Assembly: GCF_023091745.1 (NCBI RefSeq)
Contig: NC_068910.1
Location: 53,121,272 to 53,185,271 of the forward strand
Reading direction: 5' to 3'
Source: Budorcas taxicolor
Lineage: Eukaryota; Chordata; Mammalia; Artiodactyla; Bovidae
DNA: 64,000 nucleotides
The notes under the pieces are model-generated. The model was not told the DNA's origin. It saw only the letters and a program-made list of their open reading frames with translations, and did no database searches. This document shows, in pieces, positions 21,671 to 31,347 of the stretch (position 1 is the stretch's first letter; every line of letters begins with the position of its first letter). A program made the translations under genes and the position numbers.

Positions 21671-21900
21671 GAGGCTTCCCAGCTAGCACAGTGGTCAAGA
21701 ATCTGCCTGCCAATGCAGGAGACACAAGAAACGTGGGTTTCACCCTGGGTCGGGAAGATCCCCTGGAGAAGGAAATGGCAACCCACTCCAGCAATCTGGA
21801 CTGGAAAATTCCATAGACAGAGGAAGAGGAGCCTGGTGGGGTACGGTCCATGGGGTCATAGAGTCAGACACAGCTGAGCATTGCACAGCACAGCAGCACA
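21671..21900 (+). mobile_element. Bov-tA SINE
   Basis: Head AGCACAGTGGTCAAGAATCTG and body ending AGAGTCAGACACAGCTGAGC. Confidence 0.9.
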
Positions 21901-21954
21901 TACTGACAAGAACTATAAACAGAGCAGGCACAGAAGCATCATGGCCTTGTGAAA

Positions 21955-22110
21955 ATAACCCGGACTCTAATAAACCATAATGAAAATGTATGAAAAAGAA
22001 CATGTATATACATGTATGTATATACATAAACTGCAATCACTTTGCTATACTCTAGAAACTACTAATAACATAACATTGTAAATCAACTATACCTCAATAC
22101 AAAAATGAAG
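21955..22110 (+). mobile_element. L1 3' tail
   Basis: CATAATGAAAATGTATGAAAA to ATTGTAAATCAACTATACCTC. Confidence 0.65.
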
Positions 22111-22414
22111 ATAAAAACTTGGGGTTTAAAGTCAGGCAATGAGACTAGAGGTCCTGTCACTTCCTGGCTCTGCGGCTACTGGCAGGTACCTCCTCTGTGA
22201 CTCAGTTCCCTCCTCCGTGAAATGTGGATAATAACACAGACTGACTCACTGCTGGTAAAGCCTTTAGCACAACCACGGCTCTTTTCACTTCCAGTTCAAC
22301 TATAACACAGAGTCTGGAACTAAAATCTCAGAAACACACTGCTATCTATACTCTCTGGGCAAGCTTCTACTGTAAAGGGTCAGATACGATCCATTTTTAG
22401 GTTTTGTGGCTCAT

Positions 22415-22900
22415 AAAGGAAAGCTATGACAAACCTAGCCAGCGAATTAAAATGCAGAGACATCACTTTGCCAACAAAGGTCCGTACAAAGCTATGTTTT
22501 TTTCTAGTAGTCATGTATGGCTGTGAGAGTTGGACCATCAAGAAATCTGAACGCCGAAGAAGACTCTTGAGAGTCCCTTGGACGGTAGGGAGATCAAGCC
22601 AGTCAGTCCTGAAGAAAATTAACCCTGAATACTCATTGGAAGGATAGATGCTGAAGCTGAAACTCCAGTACTTTGGGCACCTGATGCAAAAGTTGATGCA
22701 TTGGAAAAGACTCTGATCCTAGGAAAGACTGAAGGCAAAAGGAGACGAGGGTGGCAGAGGATGAGATGGCTGGATAGCATCACTGACTCAATGGACATGA
22801 ATTTGAGCAGATTCCTGTAGATAGTGGAGGACAGAGGAGTCTAGCGTGCTGCAGTTTATGGGGTTGCAAACAGTCGGACACAACTTAGGGACTGAAAAGT
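22415..22900 (+). mobile_element. BovB LINE 3' fragment
   Basis: Starts AAAGGAAAGCTATGACAAACC and ends near GTCGGACACAACTTAG; degraded. Confidence 0.88.
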
Positions 22901-23029
22901 CTCTGTTTCAGCTGCTCAACTGCCCTTGTGATCCCAAAGCAGTCACATGCAGGACGTAGTGGGTCAGAAAGGGTGGTAGTCTAATACAGCTTTATTCATG
23001 GATGCTAACATTTGAATCTCATATCTTTT

Positions 23030-23152
23030 TTTTCTGGCCATGCCTCAAGGCCTGTGGGGTCTTAGTTCTTAGACCAGACAAAGGATTGAACCCTGCCCGC
23101 CTGCAGTGAAAGTATGGAGTTCTGCCACTTGGACTGCCAGGGAAGTCCCCCT
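23030..23152 (-). mobile_element. CHR-type SINE
   Basis: TTTTTTTCTGGCCATGCCTC to CTTGGACTGCCAGGGAAGTC. Confidence 0.83.
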
Positions 23153-23164
23153 CATCTTTTTTTT

Positions 23165-23476
23165 CTTAGGTTTTTTGTTTTTAGTTTTGGTTGTGCTGGG
23201 TCTTCATTGCTGGGGGGGCTTTCTCTAGCTGCAGAGAGTGGGGGCTACTCTGTAGCTGCGGTGCATGGGCTTCCCATTACGGTGGCTTCTCTGTTGTGGA
23301 GCACAGGCGTTAGGCACACGAGCTTCAAGTACTTGCAGGTCCTACAACACAGGCTCAAATGCTGTGCACAGGCTTAATTGTTCTGCAGCACGCGCGATCT
23401 TCCCACAGAAGGGATTGAACCCGTCTCCTCTATTATCAGGTGGATTCGTTATCACTGAGCCACCAGGGAAACCCCC
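23165..23476 (-). mobile_element. CHR-type SINE, long form
   Basis: TTTAGTTTTGGTTGTGCTGG, GGGGGCTACTCTGTAGCTGC, and the terminal CACTGAGCCACCAGGGAAAC. Confidence 0.85.
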
Positions 23477-23511
23477 AAAATAACTTTTAAACTAATTTTA
23501 AAAACAACTAC

Positions 23512-23637
23512 AGGGAATTCCCTAGCAGTCCTGTGGTTAGGACTCTGTGTTTCCACTGCAGAGGGCATGGGTTCGATCCCTCATTGGGGAACTAAGATCC
23601 CACATGCTGTGAGGCGAGGTCAAAAAAAAAAAAAAAG
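23512..23637 (+). mobile_element. CHR-type SINE
   Basis: GGGAATTCCCTAGCAGTCCTG to an A-rich tail after GTGAGGCGAGGTC. Confidence 0.88.
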
Positions 23638-23784
23638 ATACAGGAAGTGACACAAAACAAATGAATGACTAAGTGGTGAGTACTCCTGTAACCACCCTCT
23701 AGTTCCAGAAACAAAATTTGGGGGGCCCTTCCCATTTCAGGCCCTCACTCTCATGAGTAATTACTATTCTTTATTATTATTACT

Positions 23785-23940
23785 TCATTTATTTATTTGG
23801 CGGTGTCGGGTCTTAGTTGTGGCCTGCAAGCTCTTAGTTGCAGCATTTGCTGCTGTGGCAGCTAGTTCCCTGACCAGGGATCGAACCCTGGCTGCATTGG
23901 AAGCTCAGAGTCTTAGCCACTGGACCACCAAAGAAGACCC
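23785..23940 (-). mobile_element. CHR-type SINE
   Basis: TTATTTATTTGGCGGTGTCGG to AGCCACTGGACCACCAAAG. Confidence 0.82.
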
Positions 23941-24577
23941 GTAACCACTAATCTTGTCTGATAACCATCACTCTCATTGTTAAAAACCAGCCTAAATTTG
24001 AAAAAGGTCTGCAAATTGTAAAAAAAAAAAAAAAAATAGTGCTAAAGAAAAAAAATTGGATACTTGCTAAAGTGGTAAGGAAGATTGTCTTCAAGATTTT
24101 TGTCATAACGGTCAATTCTACTGCCACAGGTGGAGAGGGATGGGTCCCAATTCTAACTACAGCAAAGAGAGCTGGGGATTTATAGCCAGCAGAGTTAGGG
24201 GCTTGTGGGTGGAAAATTGTAAGAGGAGGTCTCAAGGGATTCTTGCTAAGGGTAGGTCAAAGAGTTAGATGTCAAGGAGAGGTGGGGTGGGGATGAGGAA
24301 CTTGATCAGATAACAAGAACTGGGGGATCATTCCCAAACTGATTTAGCAGGATTCTTTGCTAAGATTTTTTTTTTTTTCTAATTTGCTAAGACTGGACAG
24401 TTCGGGTCAGGCAAGGACAGGTCAGGCACAGAAGGCCAAGATCCAGGTCTAGAAGAGTCTCGAAGAGTCTCTAGTGAGAGAAGCCTAATTGAAGTTTAGT
24501 CAAGGAGTCTATCAATAAACTGTAATTCGGCAGGGGCGGGGGGGAGGTGCTCGCAGTTTGGCTTATGAGATCTTAGT

Positions 24578-24870
24578 TCCCCTGCTGCTACTGCTGCTGC
24601 TAAGTCACTTCCGTCGTGTTCAACTCTGTACGACCCCAGAGACAGCAGCCCACCAGGCTCCCCCGTCCCTGGGATTCTCCAGGCAAGAACACTGCAGTGG
24701 GTTGCCATTTCCTTCTCCAATGCATGAAAGTGAAAAGTGAAAGTGAAGTTGCTTGGTCCTGTCCAACTCTTATCGACCCCATGGACTGCAGCCCACCAGG
24801 CTCCTTCGTCCATGGGATTTTCCAGGCAAGAGTACTGGAATGGGGTGCCATTGCCTTCTCCGTCAAATCC
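24578..24870 (-). mobile_element. Bov-A2 SINE (two Bov-A units)
   Basis: GCTGCTACTGCTGCTGCTAAG, two Bov-A bodies joined by a GTGAAAAGTGAAAGTGAAGT linker, ending CATTGCCTTCTCCGTC. Confidence 0.92.
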
Positions 24871-24939
24871 TGGGACCACTAGGGAATTCGCTAACCCTAT
24901 ACTGTTATTGTTAACCTCAAGTCTCAAGTTAACAATATG

Positions 24940-25145
24940 GGCTTCCCTAGTGGTTCAGTGTTAAAGAATCTGCCTGCAATGTAGGAGATTCGGGTTCCAT
25001 CCCTGGGTAAGGGAAGATTCCCAGGAGAGGGAAATGGCAACCCAGTCCAGTTTCCTTGCCTGGGAAATCCCATGGACAGAGAAGCCTGGTGGGCTACAGT
25101 CCCTGCTGCCACAAAGACTCGGACACGACTTAGTGACTAAACCAT
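24940..25145 (+). mobile_element. Bov-tA SINE
   Basis: GGGCTTCCCTAGTGGTTCAG to GACTCGGACACGACTTAGTG. Confidence 0.92.
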
Positions 25146-25183
25146 TAGCAAGTCAATACATTTAACATGAGTGATTTCTGTAG

Positions 25184-25696
25184 TGTCGGGACCAGTGTGA
25201 GGAAAGCAGGAGAGACTCCATCTTGAAGCCTGCCATCTGTCTTAAAGACAGGATGTAAACTGGGCCTGAACCCTGCCCCCAAATGAGAAAACCATTGCTA
25301 ATAAAAACCAGGTCTCCTGGAGACTTCCCTCCATACAGATGGCAAACGGAGACTGTAGTTGAGGTCAGGCTGCCCCTGTTAGATTAACCATGGAGATATC
25401 CCCCCTTGATATGTAAGCATTGTTCCCCACCTTTAACCTTAATTGTTTGTTCTCCGAGCACATACTTGTTGTACAACTCAGTCATACACAACAAAGAGGT
25501 TGCTAACATGTAACCACTCACGTGGTGGGGGTGGGGGCGGGGGTGGGGGGGGGAATGGTTATGAAACCCGGCCTCTGGGAAACATCAAGATCCTTGTTGG
25601 GAACTGATTCCCTTGGACCTGCTGGCAGTAATAAACGGTACTCCACACTGTCTTGTGTCCTCTGAGGTGTGTTTTGTGATTCCGGATTCCACAACA
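25184..25696 (+). mobile_element. Solo LTR of an endogenous retrovirus (about 513 bp)
   Basis: The element begins TGTCGGGACC and ends TTCCACAACA, the TG...CA termini of an LTR. It is flanked by a 4-bp direct repeat GTAG (25180-25183 and 25697-25700), the duplication size of gammaretrovirus-type integrases. An AATAAA at 25630-25635 is followed by a TCTTGTGTCCTCTGAGGTG stretch that looks like an R/U5 region. A run of G tracts lies at 25526-25553. No internal viral genes flank it, so it is a solo LTR left by recombination. The family name is not known to me. Confidence 0.85.
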
Positions 25697-26189
25697 GTAG
25701 AATGTTAATCGTAACTCAATAAAGCTGGAAAATATATATACATATATATATTTGAAAGCGATTTCCCTAAAGGCGCCTTCCTCTGAGATTCAGTTTTCAT
25801 TAGAGTTGATTAAAGTGCAGTGATCTCAAGGGTGAATTTGCAGAGAGTTTTGGCAACCAGGTAGGAAAAGACAACGTTAGGTTCAGATCTAGGGGTAGCC
25901 AGTGGTCCTGGACTGGTTAACTCACAGTAGGGTCTCCCTTTCCCCAAGTGTAGAAAAGAGATCATACTAGATATTGTACGTCCATTTGACAGATCTGCTT
26001 GCATCACAGGGATGTTGAGTGGCTTAAGTGCCAAACTGAAAGACGGGACCTTCTGGTACTCTTATCTCTTACCTCTCAAAATCCGGCATGAAATAAAAAT
26101 TCCACAGACCCGGGTGCCTTGAGGGTTGGCTGGCATTCCTGAAGATTTTGCCACAGTTGAACCACATCTCTTAATGTATCAGTAACCTG

Positions 26190-27215
26190 GAATACCTGTC
26201 TCTTGAGAAATCTGTATGCAGGTCAGGAAGCAACAGTTAGAACTGGACATGGAACAACAGACTGGATCCAAATAGGAAAAGGAGTATGCCAAGGCTGTAT
26301 ATTGTCACCCTGCTTATTTAACTTCTGTGCAGAGTACATCATGAGAAACACTGGACTGGAAGAAACACAAGCTGGAATCAAGATTGCCGGGAGAAATATC
26401 AATAACATCAGATATGCAGAGGACACCACCCTTATGGCAGAAAGTGAAGAGGAACTAAAAAGCCTCTTGATGAAAGTGAAAGAGGAGAGTGAAAAAGTTG
26501 GCTTAAAGCTCAACATTCAGAAAACGAAGATCATGGCATCCAGTCCCATTACTTCATGGGAAATAGATGGGGAAACAGTGGAAACAGTGTCAGACTTTAT
26601 TTTTTGGGGCTCCAAAATCACTGCAGATGGTGACTGCAGCCATGACTTTTTTTTTTTTTCAGCCATGAAATTAAAAGACGCTTATTCCTTGGAAGAAAAG
26701 TTATGACCAACCTAGATAGCATATTCAAAAGCAGAGACATTACTTTGCAGACTAAGGTCTGTCTAGTCAAGGCTATGGTTTTACCAGTAGTCATGTATGG
26801 ATGTGAGAGGTGGACTGTGAATAAGGCTGAGTGCCGAAGAATTGATGCTTTTGAACTGTGGTGTTGGAGAAGACTCTTGAGAGTCCCTTGGACTGCAAGG
26901 AGATACAACCAGTCCATTCTGAAGGAGATCAGCCCTGCGATTTCTTTGGAAGGAATGATGCTAAAGCTGAAACTCCAGTACTTTGGCCACCTCATGCGAA
27001 GAGTTGAAAAAAGACTCTGATGCTGGGAGGGATTGGGGGTAGGAGGAGAAGGGGACGACCGAGGATGAGACGGCTGCATGGCATCACTGACTCGATGGAT
27101 GTGAATCTGAGTGAACTCCGGGAGTTGGTGATGGACAGGGAGGCCTGGCGTGCTGCGATTCATGGGGTTGCAAAGAGTCGGACACGACTGAGCAACTGAA
27201 CTGAACTGAACCTGG
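26190..27215 (+). mobile_element. BovB LINE fragment with reverse transcriptase remnant
   Basis: Retains RT motifs (LYAGQEATVRTGHGTTDWIQ, GCILSPCLFNFCAEYI). The catalytic box is YAED in place of YADD. A 13-T run flanked by the 9-bp repeat CAGCCATGA lies inside (26637-26668) and breaks the frame. Ends with the CTGAACTGAAC terminus. Confidence 0.93.
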
Positions 27216-27559
27216 AATAATGGTTCTCAAGCTTTGCGTGCTGTCAGAATGACCTGGAGGGCTGTAAGAATAGATTTCTGGACCCTATCCCTAGGGTTTC
27301 TTGGGCGAGGACTCGTTATTTCCAATTCCAACACGTACCAGATAGAAGATTGGCTCAGGGACCACACTTTGGCGGACTCCTGGTTGTTTTCCAGACTGCT
27401 CCTATGAAGGGCTGAGGATCCATCTAGTCCACTTAGGTTTAACTGCTCCGTTTCTGTCGTGCCCAGGAAGCCGGGGAGCAAGGAGACCCTTGTTAAAGTC
27501 CAAATCCGAGGTGCGTTATCAAGCTGCTGACAGCGAGTACTCCCGAGGCTTTGCAAAAG

Positions 27560-27796
27560 GTTCCTCCCTCAGGCGGAGGCCGGCGGAGGTCAGATAACAC
27601 TGCCCTGCGGTCACGCGGCCGCGTGTGGCCCCAGGCTCTCGGCTCCCCCGGCTCCGGGCTCCGCGGCTGCGGCGGCGGGGCGGGGCGCGGGGCGGGGGCG
27701 GCGCGGGGCGGAGCCAGGCCCCCGGTCCTCGGTCAAGTGACACCGAACGGCTGCCCCGGCTGACTGCGGAGCCGGGAGGCCCGAGGGCGGACGGAC
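27560..27796 (+). promoter_or_regulatory. GLB1: GLB1 promoter (probably also used by TMPPE)
   Basis: A TATA-less, GC-box-rich segment directly upstream of the GLB1 ATG. Overlapping Sp1-type GC boxes cluster at 27668-27715, and an E-box resembling a CLEAR element is at 27732-27741. The start site cannot be placed exactly. TMPPE in intron 1 has no CpG island of its own, so it probably uses this promoter and splices in; I recall human annotation also linking the two first exons, which should be checked. Confidence 0.65.
27732..27741. promoter_or_regulatory. CLEAR-like E-box (GTCAAGTGAC)
   Basis: Matches the palindromic CLEAR consensus GTCACGTGAC bound by TFEB/TFE3 at nine of ten positions, keeping a CANNTG core. 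It lies about 55 bp upstream of the GLB1 ATG, where such sites occur in lysosomal genes. Binding is inferred. Confidence 0.4.
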
Positions 27797-27868
27797 ATGC
27801 CGGGGGTCGTTCGCCTCCTCGCCCCGCTGCTGCTGCCGCTGCTGCTGGGCTCCGCGCGTGGTCTGCAC
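27797..27868 (+). CDS. GLB1: GLB1 exon 1 (coding part), lysosomal beta-galactosidase
   Basis: GLB1 is the lysosomal glycoside hydrolase family 35 enzyme that removes terminal beta-galactose from GM1 ganglioside, keratan sulfate and glycoproteins, working in a complex with cathepsin A and neuraminidase. This exon encodes only the signal peptide, residues 1-24: MPG followed by a leucine-rich core and ending SARGLH. The donor is CAC|GTAAGT, a perfect consensus. The ATG has G at -3. The coding length is 72 nt, one codon shorter than I recall for human, so human residue numbers are reduced by one here. The frame continues into exon 2 with NATQ. Exons 2-6 in this window carry the start of the catalytic barrel through the acid/base glutamate; the nucleophile lies beyond the window. 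Confidence 0.95.
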
Positions 27869-29093
27869 GTAAGTCCACAGGACCCCCGCGCACAGATGAT
27901 GAATCGGGGGAGCGCTGGCGGGGAACCGGGCTGGGGCTGCGGCCCCCTGGGGCCCCCCAGGGCGGGGGTCCTGGGACCCCGAGGCCCGCCCGGGCCCGCC
28001 CGGCTACCCGGGAAGCTCAGGCAGTGGGCCGGCCCTCCCGCCGGGGGCCGGGCCGGGCGGGGCGCGCGTCCTTACCCGGCGCTCTGTCGCTTGTGAGTTC
28101 CGCTCCCGCCGCCTCTGTCACCGAGAGCCACTTCCTTATCGGTGCAACCAGGGGCCGAGATGAGGTGCTTTCCAGCTTGGCGGGTTTCCGGGAGTGGGAT
28201 TCGGAGTCGCGCGCGCTCCCGGAGGCCGCCGGAGGCTCGGGCTCGGCGCGCCTCTCCTGCCTGCGCGCTGCGGAGCGCTCCGGAAGGAGAATCGCGGGGT
28301 CACGAGAGGCCCCAGCAATGGGAACACTGGGTTAATTACCTTCGGGGTGTTCTCTTTGAGGACCTCTCTTGCCCGTCTCGCTACTTCCCTCCGCCTACTC
28401 TTAAGGCTTGGATTTTTCAAAGCCTCAGCGTTTGACGGTGGGCAAGGGGCAGGCTGCAGGTGGCCGCCAGCGTTGTGGAGGGAGGTCTGGCCGGGCGGGC
28501 TGTGTGCTGGGGCGGGGACGCGGGGGGCGGGGAGGTGGGGGGAGTCGTGCACGACTGCGGGAGGACAGCCTCAGTCTGCCCGGCAGAGCTAAGGGAGGGG
28601 CCGAGGGAACTCGGGGTCTTGGAAAGGTGGGGGTGGGGAGATCTGAGCTGGGAGATGAGAATGGGGACTTGAAACGGGCGCCTTTCTCTCTACACTTTCT
28701 GGGAACTTAATTTTGGTTCCTCCAGAGTTCCGATGGGCTGAGTCTGGGGTTTGTTTTATAAGTAGAAGCTGGTGAACTTGACAAGGCCTACATTTATTTA
28801 TCTAAAAGCAATGTTGAGAATTTTACTTGGAAAACAACTGCTGAAAATATTTTCGTTTTGGGTCTTATTGGGAAAAGGTCACCTCAAGTGAATATTTGCT
28901 AACCTTTGTCTATCCAGGTCTGTAGTTCCCTTGCAGTTTTTTGTCTGGGAGCCAGCCAGCTGTAAGAACCAACCAGGAGACTGGCTCCACCCCAGGAATC
29001 TTTATGTCAGTTGCCTCGGTTCTCCTTGGCCTACAGCTGAAAAAAAATACCAGCAGACTAGCTTTCCATGGCTTCCTGGTTTACACTTTAGAA

Positions 29094-29626
29094 CAGCGGT
29101 TCTCAAACTGTAACTGTCCTAGAAGTTAGAACATTTAAAACTATATGTTAATTAACAATATATATATATTGTTTAAACAAGTTGTTGTCTCCAGTTTTTA
29201 GGGCACAAAGTGACATTGTACATTTTTGCAAATCTCTTTCATGGTTTTTTTTTTTGGAGATTAGACTTTGTTTTTTTCAAACTTTGAATTTTTTATTTTG
29301 TATTGAGGTATAGCTGATTAACAATGTTGTGGTAGTTTCAGGTGAACAGCGAAGGGACTCAGCCATATGTATACTTGTATCCATTCATGTCTGTCTTAAT
29401 AGATGACTGTTGAATGCTCGTAACTACTTCTGCATTCAGTTCTGCCATTTCACATGTCACGTAACCTTTGGAAACTTCACTGTACATTCATGAGAGAATG
29501 ATTATGGCTTAGTACTGTTTTTGAAAACAGTCAGTAGACACCCCCACCCCCGTCCCCCCTACCCCCGCTTCCCCCGCAACCCCAACAGCCAAAGGGTCTC
29601 CCTGGACCACACTTTGAGAACCGCTG
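29094..29626 (+). mobile_element. hAT-type DNA transposon with an L1 tail inserted
   Basis: Termini CAGCGGTTCTCAAACTG and CACACTTTGAGAACCGCTG are inverted repeats, flanked by CTTTAGAA/ATTTAGAA (8 bp, one mismatch). A reverse L1 3' end occupies about 29277-29400. Confidence 0.78.
29277..29400 (-). mobile_element. L1 3' end
   Basis: TTTTTTATTTTGTATTGAGG, ACAATGTTGTGGTAGTTTCAG and AAGGGACTCAGCCATA are the reversed L1 3' UTR. Confidence 0.75.
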
Positions 29627-29901
29627 ATTTAGAATAATGTTTTTCTTATAAAAGTTCATATACATGTTGTGGAAATACTTGAAAGATGCAGAGAACTGTA
29701 AGAAAAGTGAAACTGCCCATCTTGTTACAATCAGGTGTGTTTGTAGTTCACTGATAAAGTGTAGCAGCTGACTGGTTTTGACTGGTTTGAGTGAGTGGCT
29801 TGGATTCAAGGCTGGTTGGGCAGATGTAAGTGGCCTTCAGGTTTTGACAGGGGATAAGAAAGCTCTCATATCCCACAAAGCTGATGCCGGTTCCTGGTTG
29901 C

Positions 29902-30012
29902 AGGAGGAGCTGACCTGGAAACCTGTCCTTGGCCACTGTCCTATCTAAGGAACTCACCTTCCAGAGCTCACCTGCACAGAGCTGGAGGGGTATCCTCTTA
30001 GGAGCTGAGGCA
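29902..30012 (+). promoter_or_regulatory. TMPPE: TMPPE 5' UTR and candidate splice acceptors
   Basis: Two AG acceptors lie upstream of the TMPPE ATG: GGTTGCAG|GAG (AG 29902-29903), with the better pyrimidine context, and CCTCTTAG|GAG (AG 30000-30001), only 11 nt before the ATG. Either could receive a first exon from the GLB1 CpG island. Which one is used cannot be told from sequence. Confidence 0.45.
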
Positions 30013-31347
30013 ATGACGATCTTCAGGCAGCTGTCCCTGGGGGCAAAGGCCGCCCTGGCTGCCGGGACTGTCTTCGTGTCCATGATTGTCTCCCGGTCCT
30101 ACCTGGCGGAGAGCTTGGAGTTCAGGGCCTGGCGATGCCTGTTCCGCCTGCAGCTCGCCCTGTTTGCCAACTCGCTCATGCTCCTCGGCTCCATCTTCAT
30201 CTGGCGTAGCACCGTCAGCAATCTCAAGCATTCCCCGGCTGCAGAGTCAGCCTGTTTCCAGCTCTGGAAGATGATCGTCGCGGCCTTCCTGGCCCTGGCG
30301 CATTCCAGCTTCTTCACCATGATCTTTCTAGTGGCCGAGGAGCCCTATCTCTTTTCCCTGGTTGCCTACACCTGCCTCGGGGCGTATGTCATCATGCTCT
30401 GCTTCCTCTGTGTCCTCAGCAGCATGGAGCAGGCCTACCAGCTCCTGGCCTGGCGTGCCGGCAGGGCAGTGGGCAGCCTTGACAAGACCAGGAAGCTGGC
30501 CCTCCGGCCGGCACTGGCAGTAATGGTAACCACTGTGCTCAGCGTGGTGGGGCTGCTGAACGCCGCCCAGCCCCCAGCGGTGACCACTGTGGAGGTGCCC
30601 GTGCATCGGCTGCACCCCTCCATGAACAGCCTCAAGATTGTGCTCCTCTCGGACATCCACCTGGGCCCCACAGTGGGCAGGACCAAGATGGACATGTTCG
30701 TGAGGATGGTGAACACGCTGGAGCCGGACGTCACGGTGATCGTGGGCGACCTGTGCGATTCCGAAGCCTCTGTCCTGCGCACAGCTGTGGCTCCTCTGGG
30801 CCAGCTGCGTTCACGCCTGGGCACCTACTTCGTCACAGGCAATCACGAGTACTACACGTCAGATGTCAACAACTGGTTTGCGCTGCTGATGTCCCTGAAC
30901 GTCCAGCCCCTCCACAATGAGAATGTGAGGATTTCTGCTCCCGGGGCCCACCGTGAGGATGACGACTGGATCTGCCTGGCTGGGGTGGACGACATCGCAG
31001 CGAACATGCTGCACTACACTGGCCATGGCATGGACCTGGAGAAGGCCCTGGAGGGCTGCAGCCCAGACCACCCCACCGTCCTGCTAGCTCACCAGCCCCT
31101 GGCTGCCAAGAGAGCCCTCCAGGCCCGGCCAGATATTAACCTGATCCTTTCTGGGCACACGCATGCTGGGCAGATCTTCCCCTTGAACGTGGCAGCCTAT
31201 CTCCTGAACCCCTTCTTTGCTGGTCTCTACCAGGTGGCCGAGACTACATTTGTATATGTGAGCCCAGGCACGGCCTATTATGGGATACCCATGCGTCTGG
31301 GCAGCAGGGCAGAAATTACCCAGCTCATCCTGCAGCCGGCCCCCTGA
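30013..31347 (+). CDS. TMPPE: TMPPE, transmembrane protein with metallophosphoesterase domain
   Basis: A single uninterrupted 444-codon frame nested in GLB1 intron 1 on the same strand. About five membrane segments lie in the N-terminal half (roughly residues 9-27, 43-64, 87-107, 112-135 and 165-185), then a calcineurin-like metallophosphoesterase domain. The metal-binding motifs are complete: D214-x-H216 (SDIHLG), G245-D246 (GDLCDS), G276-N277-H278-E279 (GNHEYY), H360 (AHQP) and G381-H382-T383-H384 (GHTHAGQ). It should therefore be a catalytically competent membrane-anchored phosphoesterase; the substrate is not known to me. The start was chosen at the first ATG, which matches the family N-terminus (MTIFRQLSLGAKA). 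The frame is open further upstream but with no ATG, and that part looks like 5' UTR. An intronless coding sequence beside a splice acceptor indicates a two-exon gene with a non-coding first exon. Confidence 0.96.
   Translation: MTIFRQLSLGAKAALAAGTVFVSMIVSRSYLAESLEFRAWRCLFRLQLALFANSLMLLGSIFIWRSTVSNLKHSPAAESACFQLWKMIVAAFLALAHSSFFTMIFLVAEEPYLFSLVAYTCLGAYVIMLCFLCVLSSMEQAYQLLAWRAGRAVGSLDKTRKLALRPALAVMVTTVLSVVGLLNAAQPPAVTTVEVPVHRLHPSMNSLKIVLLSDIHLGPTVGRTKMDMFVRMVNTLEPDVTVIVGDLCDSEASVLRTAVAPLGQLRSRLGTYFVTGNHEYYTSDVNNWFALLMSLNVQPLHNENVRISAPGAHREDDDWICLAGVDDIAANMLHYTGHGMDLEKALEGCSPDHPTVLLAHQPLAAKRALQARPDINLILSGHTHAGQIFPLNVAAYLLNPFFAGLYQVAETTFVYVSPGTAYYGIPMRLGSRAEITQLILQPAP

Larger units (their letters stand above)
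12861..27559. other. Intergenic region between divergent CRTAP and GLB1
   Basis: About 15 kb, mostly interspersed repeats listed separately. Single-copy-looking stretches are 12861-13330, 16210-16660, 17350-17790, 18860-19320, 19590-20280, 21310-21660, 22110-22410, 23940-24580, 25700-26190 and 27215-27559. No gene, RNA gene or long conserved frame was found in them. Confidence 0.8.
27560..28620. other. CpG island over GLB1 promoter, exon 1 and start of intron 1
   Basis: Very high G+C with frequent CpG from just upstream of the GLB1 start into the first 750 bp of intron 1. Many GGGCGGGG-type runs are present at 27668-27715 and 28490-28545. Several long open frames here on both strands result from base composition. 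Confidence 0.85.

Noticed and set aside
26203..26706. Reverse transcriptase open frame as a host gene
   Set aside because: It is part of a truncated BovB with a mutated catalytic box and a poly(T) interruption; the same applies to 4142-4651 and 58762-59208.
27625..28335. A 236-codon open frame through the GLB1 CpG island
   Set aside because: Composition-driven: GC-rich DNA lacks stop codons. It overlaps exon 1 in another frame, has no domain and is low-complexity Arg/Pro/Gly.
29929..30012. Longer TMPPE N-terminus of 28 extra residues
   Set aside because: It would need a TTG start. The first ATG matches the family N-terminus and splice acceptors lie in this stretch.
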